Source: Tenacibaculum sp. | GTDB taxonomy: Bacteria; Bacteroidota; Bacteroidia; Flavobacteriales; Flavobacteriaceae | Direction of reading: 5' to 3' | Assembly: GCA_022448525.1 (NCBI GenBank) | Contig: JAKVCX010000005.1 | Coordinates: 201,540-265,539 of the forward strand | DNA: 64,000 bases | Part shown: positions 62,945 through 64,000 of the stretch, piece after piece | Position numbering within the stretch: position 1 is the first letter of the stretch | How the letters are laid out: every line of letters starts with the position of its first letter | Translations under genes and position numbers: made by a program | The notes under the pieces: model-generated | The model's database searches: none | What the model saw: only the letters and a program-made list of their open reading frames with translations | What the model was told of the DNA's origin: nothing

Positions 62945-63904
62945 CTAAAATCCCAAACTATCTCTAAGGTGACTATCTTTGTTTTTGTTCTTATTCCAGT
63001 AGTCAATTTTTATAGATCTAATAAGTTTAGCAGTGGTAGTTAAACTTTTTCTTTGATTTCCATAACCACTCTTATAACTCTCTGTCCAATCTAAAACTTT
63101 GTGAGGAAATTGCGCTTCAAATGTAACTGATAATGTTCTGTTTAAAGTAGGGTACTCAATCACATATGTTTTTGAAGTATTGTTTGTGTTAGTTTTGATT
63201 TTAGCAATAGCTTCGTAAGTCTTGAATTCTTGATGCATTAAATTCAAGAAGGTTATACTAGGAATGATTTCTTGCTTTCCTTGAGGTAATAATTCTGGGT
63301 TGAGTCTTAATAGTGACCAAAGATCGTCTTCAAGAATATTTTTCTTTAGCTTTTTGCCTTTAAAAGAAGCTCCTTCAAAATAGGAGTTGTGATTAAATAT
63401 TAAGTCGGTTCGATTGGTCATTTCAGTATACATCATTCCACACCATTCTTGCATAGAGGAAGCTATTTTTAATGATGTATTGGTTTTCTCAAAAGGGAAA
63501 AAAGTACTGTTCATTATTGAGTACGGATAAATTCCAGTGTTGAACTTTTTTGTTGAGTTTAGTTTTAAAACAGAAATATTAGACTCTCTATTATAATCTG
63601 CTTTTGTGTTAGAAGATTTAGAAAATGGTTCTGTTACATAAATTAAAGAAGCCTTTCCTGAATGAATTTCACCGTATCTAATTTGATTTAATTCATAGCT
63701 TGAGATTTCAGCTTTTCCATCAAACCAATATTCTTTTGTTTGTGAGTTAACTTTTCGGTTCGAAAAATTTTCTTGAGTTTTGTCACTTCTTGTCTTCTTT
63801 GATCTTTCCATGGCGTTACTTTGACTACATGATTGAAGTAATGTAAGAGCAACAAAAGAAAAAAACAGTTTAGAAATAAGTTTGTAATCTTGAATGAATT
63901 TCAT
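62945..63904 (-). CDS. Lipoprotein of unknown function (often mislabelled septum formation inhibitor Maf)
   Basis: A 319-residue lipoprotein (lipobox ending LLQSC, Cys26) with a Ser/Lys/Asn-rich linker and a mature domain starting near KEYWFDGKAEISSYELNQIR. It continues through RYGEIHSGKASLIYVTEPFS, SIMNSTFFPFEKTN and MQEWCGMMYTEMTNR. It lacks the Maf pyrophosphatase motifs, so the Maf name used for relatives is almost certainly an annotation carry-over from a neighbouring maf gene. Role unknown. It is separated from the GT39 genes by about 55 bases. Confidence 0.78.
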   Translation of the reverse strand: MKFIQDYKLISKLFFSFVALTLLQSCSQSNAMERSKKTRSDKTQENFSNRKVNSQTKEYWFDGKAEISSYELNQIRYGEIHSGKASLIYVTEPFSKSSNTKADYNRESNISVLKLNSTKKFNTGIYPYSIMNSTFFPFEKTNTSLKIASSMQEWCGMMYTEMTNRTDLIFNHNSYFEGASFKGKKLKKNILEDDLWSLLRLNPELLPQGKQEIIPSITFLNLMHQEFKTYEAIAKIKTNTNNTSKTYVIEYPTLNRTLSVTFEAQFPHKVLDWTESYKSGYGNQRKSLTTTAKLIRSIKIDYWNKNKNKDSHLRDSLGF

Positions 63905-63951
63905 GCTGTATTTGATTTTAACTAGAGTGAAATGACTTTAAAAATAAAGTA

Positions 63952-63980
63952 ATAAAAAACCCCGAGAGATTCTCAGGGTT
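63952..63980 (-). terminator. Terminator of a gene entering from the right edge
   Basis: On the minus strand, stem AACCCTGAGA / TCTCGGGGTT (one G-U pair) with a 3-base loop, then six T. It closes a minus-strand transcript arriving from beyond 64000. Confidence 0.83.
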
Positions 63981-63988
63981 TGTGTTAT

Positions 63989-64000
63989 TTATTCTTCATC
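63989..64000 (-). CDS. Possible last codons of a gene cut by the window edge
   Basis: Reading the minus strand from the edge gives Asp-Glu-Glu-stop (stop at 63991-63989), 9 bases before the terminator. That is the spacing expected for the 3' end of a gene, but only three codons are visible, so its identity is unknown. Confidence 0.35.
   Translation of the reverse strand, partial: DEE

Overview
The window is one contiguous stretch of AT-rich chromosome from a member of the Bacteroidota, almost certainly a marine Flavobacteriaceae (Tenacibaculum/Polaribacter-like). The evidence is the family-typical proteins (GldI, DUF3467 after rpoC, DUF2490, DUF4369, DUF6438), a type IX secretion (T9SS) sorting domain, many lipoproteins, weak Shine-Dalgarno signals and promoters of the TTG-N17-23-TAnnTTTG type. 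No rRNA, tRNA, CRISPR array, insertion sequence or prophage was seen. Most of the window is conserved chromosomal backbone.

Layout: 1-5.3 kb, end of rpoB, rpoC and DUF3467. 5.3-8.6 kb, a DUF885 peptidase, a small membrane protein and a variable patch with a double-glycine-leader peptide gene. 8.6-16.7 kb (minus), DUF4369 lipoprotein, DUF819 transporter-like protein, DUF2490 barrel, S9 peptidase and a large BNR/sortilin-like propeller. 16.9-18.6 kb, an S15-like hydrolase. 18.7-20.9 kb (minus), a compact SPFH operon that includes two very short genes (DUF4177 and an Arc-type RHH protein). 21-23.1 kb, S1/P1 nuclease and two thioredoxin-fold proteins. 23.2-33.5 kb, tsaD diverging from a tamB - DUF368 - DUF368 - aroE run, then a DUF349 protein. 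33.5-37.3 kb (minus), mtaB, DUF6438, hydrolase, lytic transglycosylase. 37.3-45.3 kb, a GNAT enzyme, a secreted S8 protease, an oligopeptide-binding lipoprotein and a T9SS-exported M36 protease with duplicated MAM domains. 45.4-52.9 kb (minus), TPR protein, ribH, mutL, two rhomboids, an EEP enzyme and a geranylgeranyl-reductase-like flavoprotein. 53-54.4 kb, recF and DUF721. 54.4-55.3 kb (minus), a small secreted protein and ndk. 55.6-59.6 kb, nrnA-gldI-FKBP and cyclophilin/FKBP-PAP2. 59.6-63.9 kb (minus), two ArnT-like glycosyltransferases and a lipoprotein.

Two themes link the genes. One is extracellular protein breakdown and peptide use: DUF885, S9, S15, S8 and M36 enzymes plus an oligopeptide-binding protein. 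The other is envelope building: TamB, two DUF368 polyprenyl-phosphate transporter-like proteins, lytic transglycosylase, PAP2, GT39 enzymes, three periplasmic prolyl isomerases including GldI, and SPFH. The least explained parts are the orphan double-glycine peptide at 7.9 kb with its unusual flanking elements, the non-ATG starts of the divergent tsaD/tamB pair, a MutL whose endonuclease motifs have decayed, and the SPFH/DUF4177/RHH operon.
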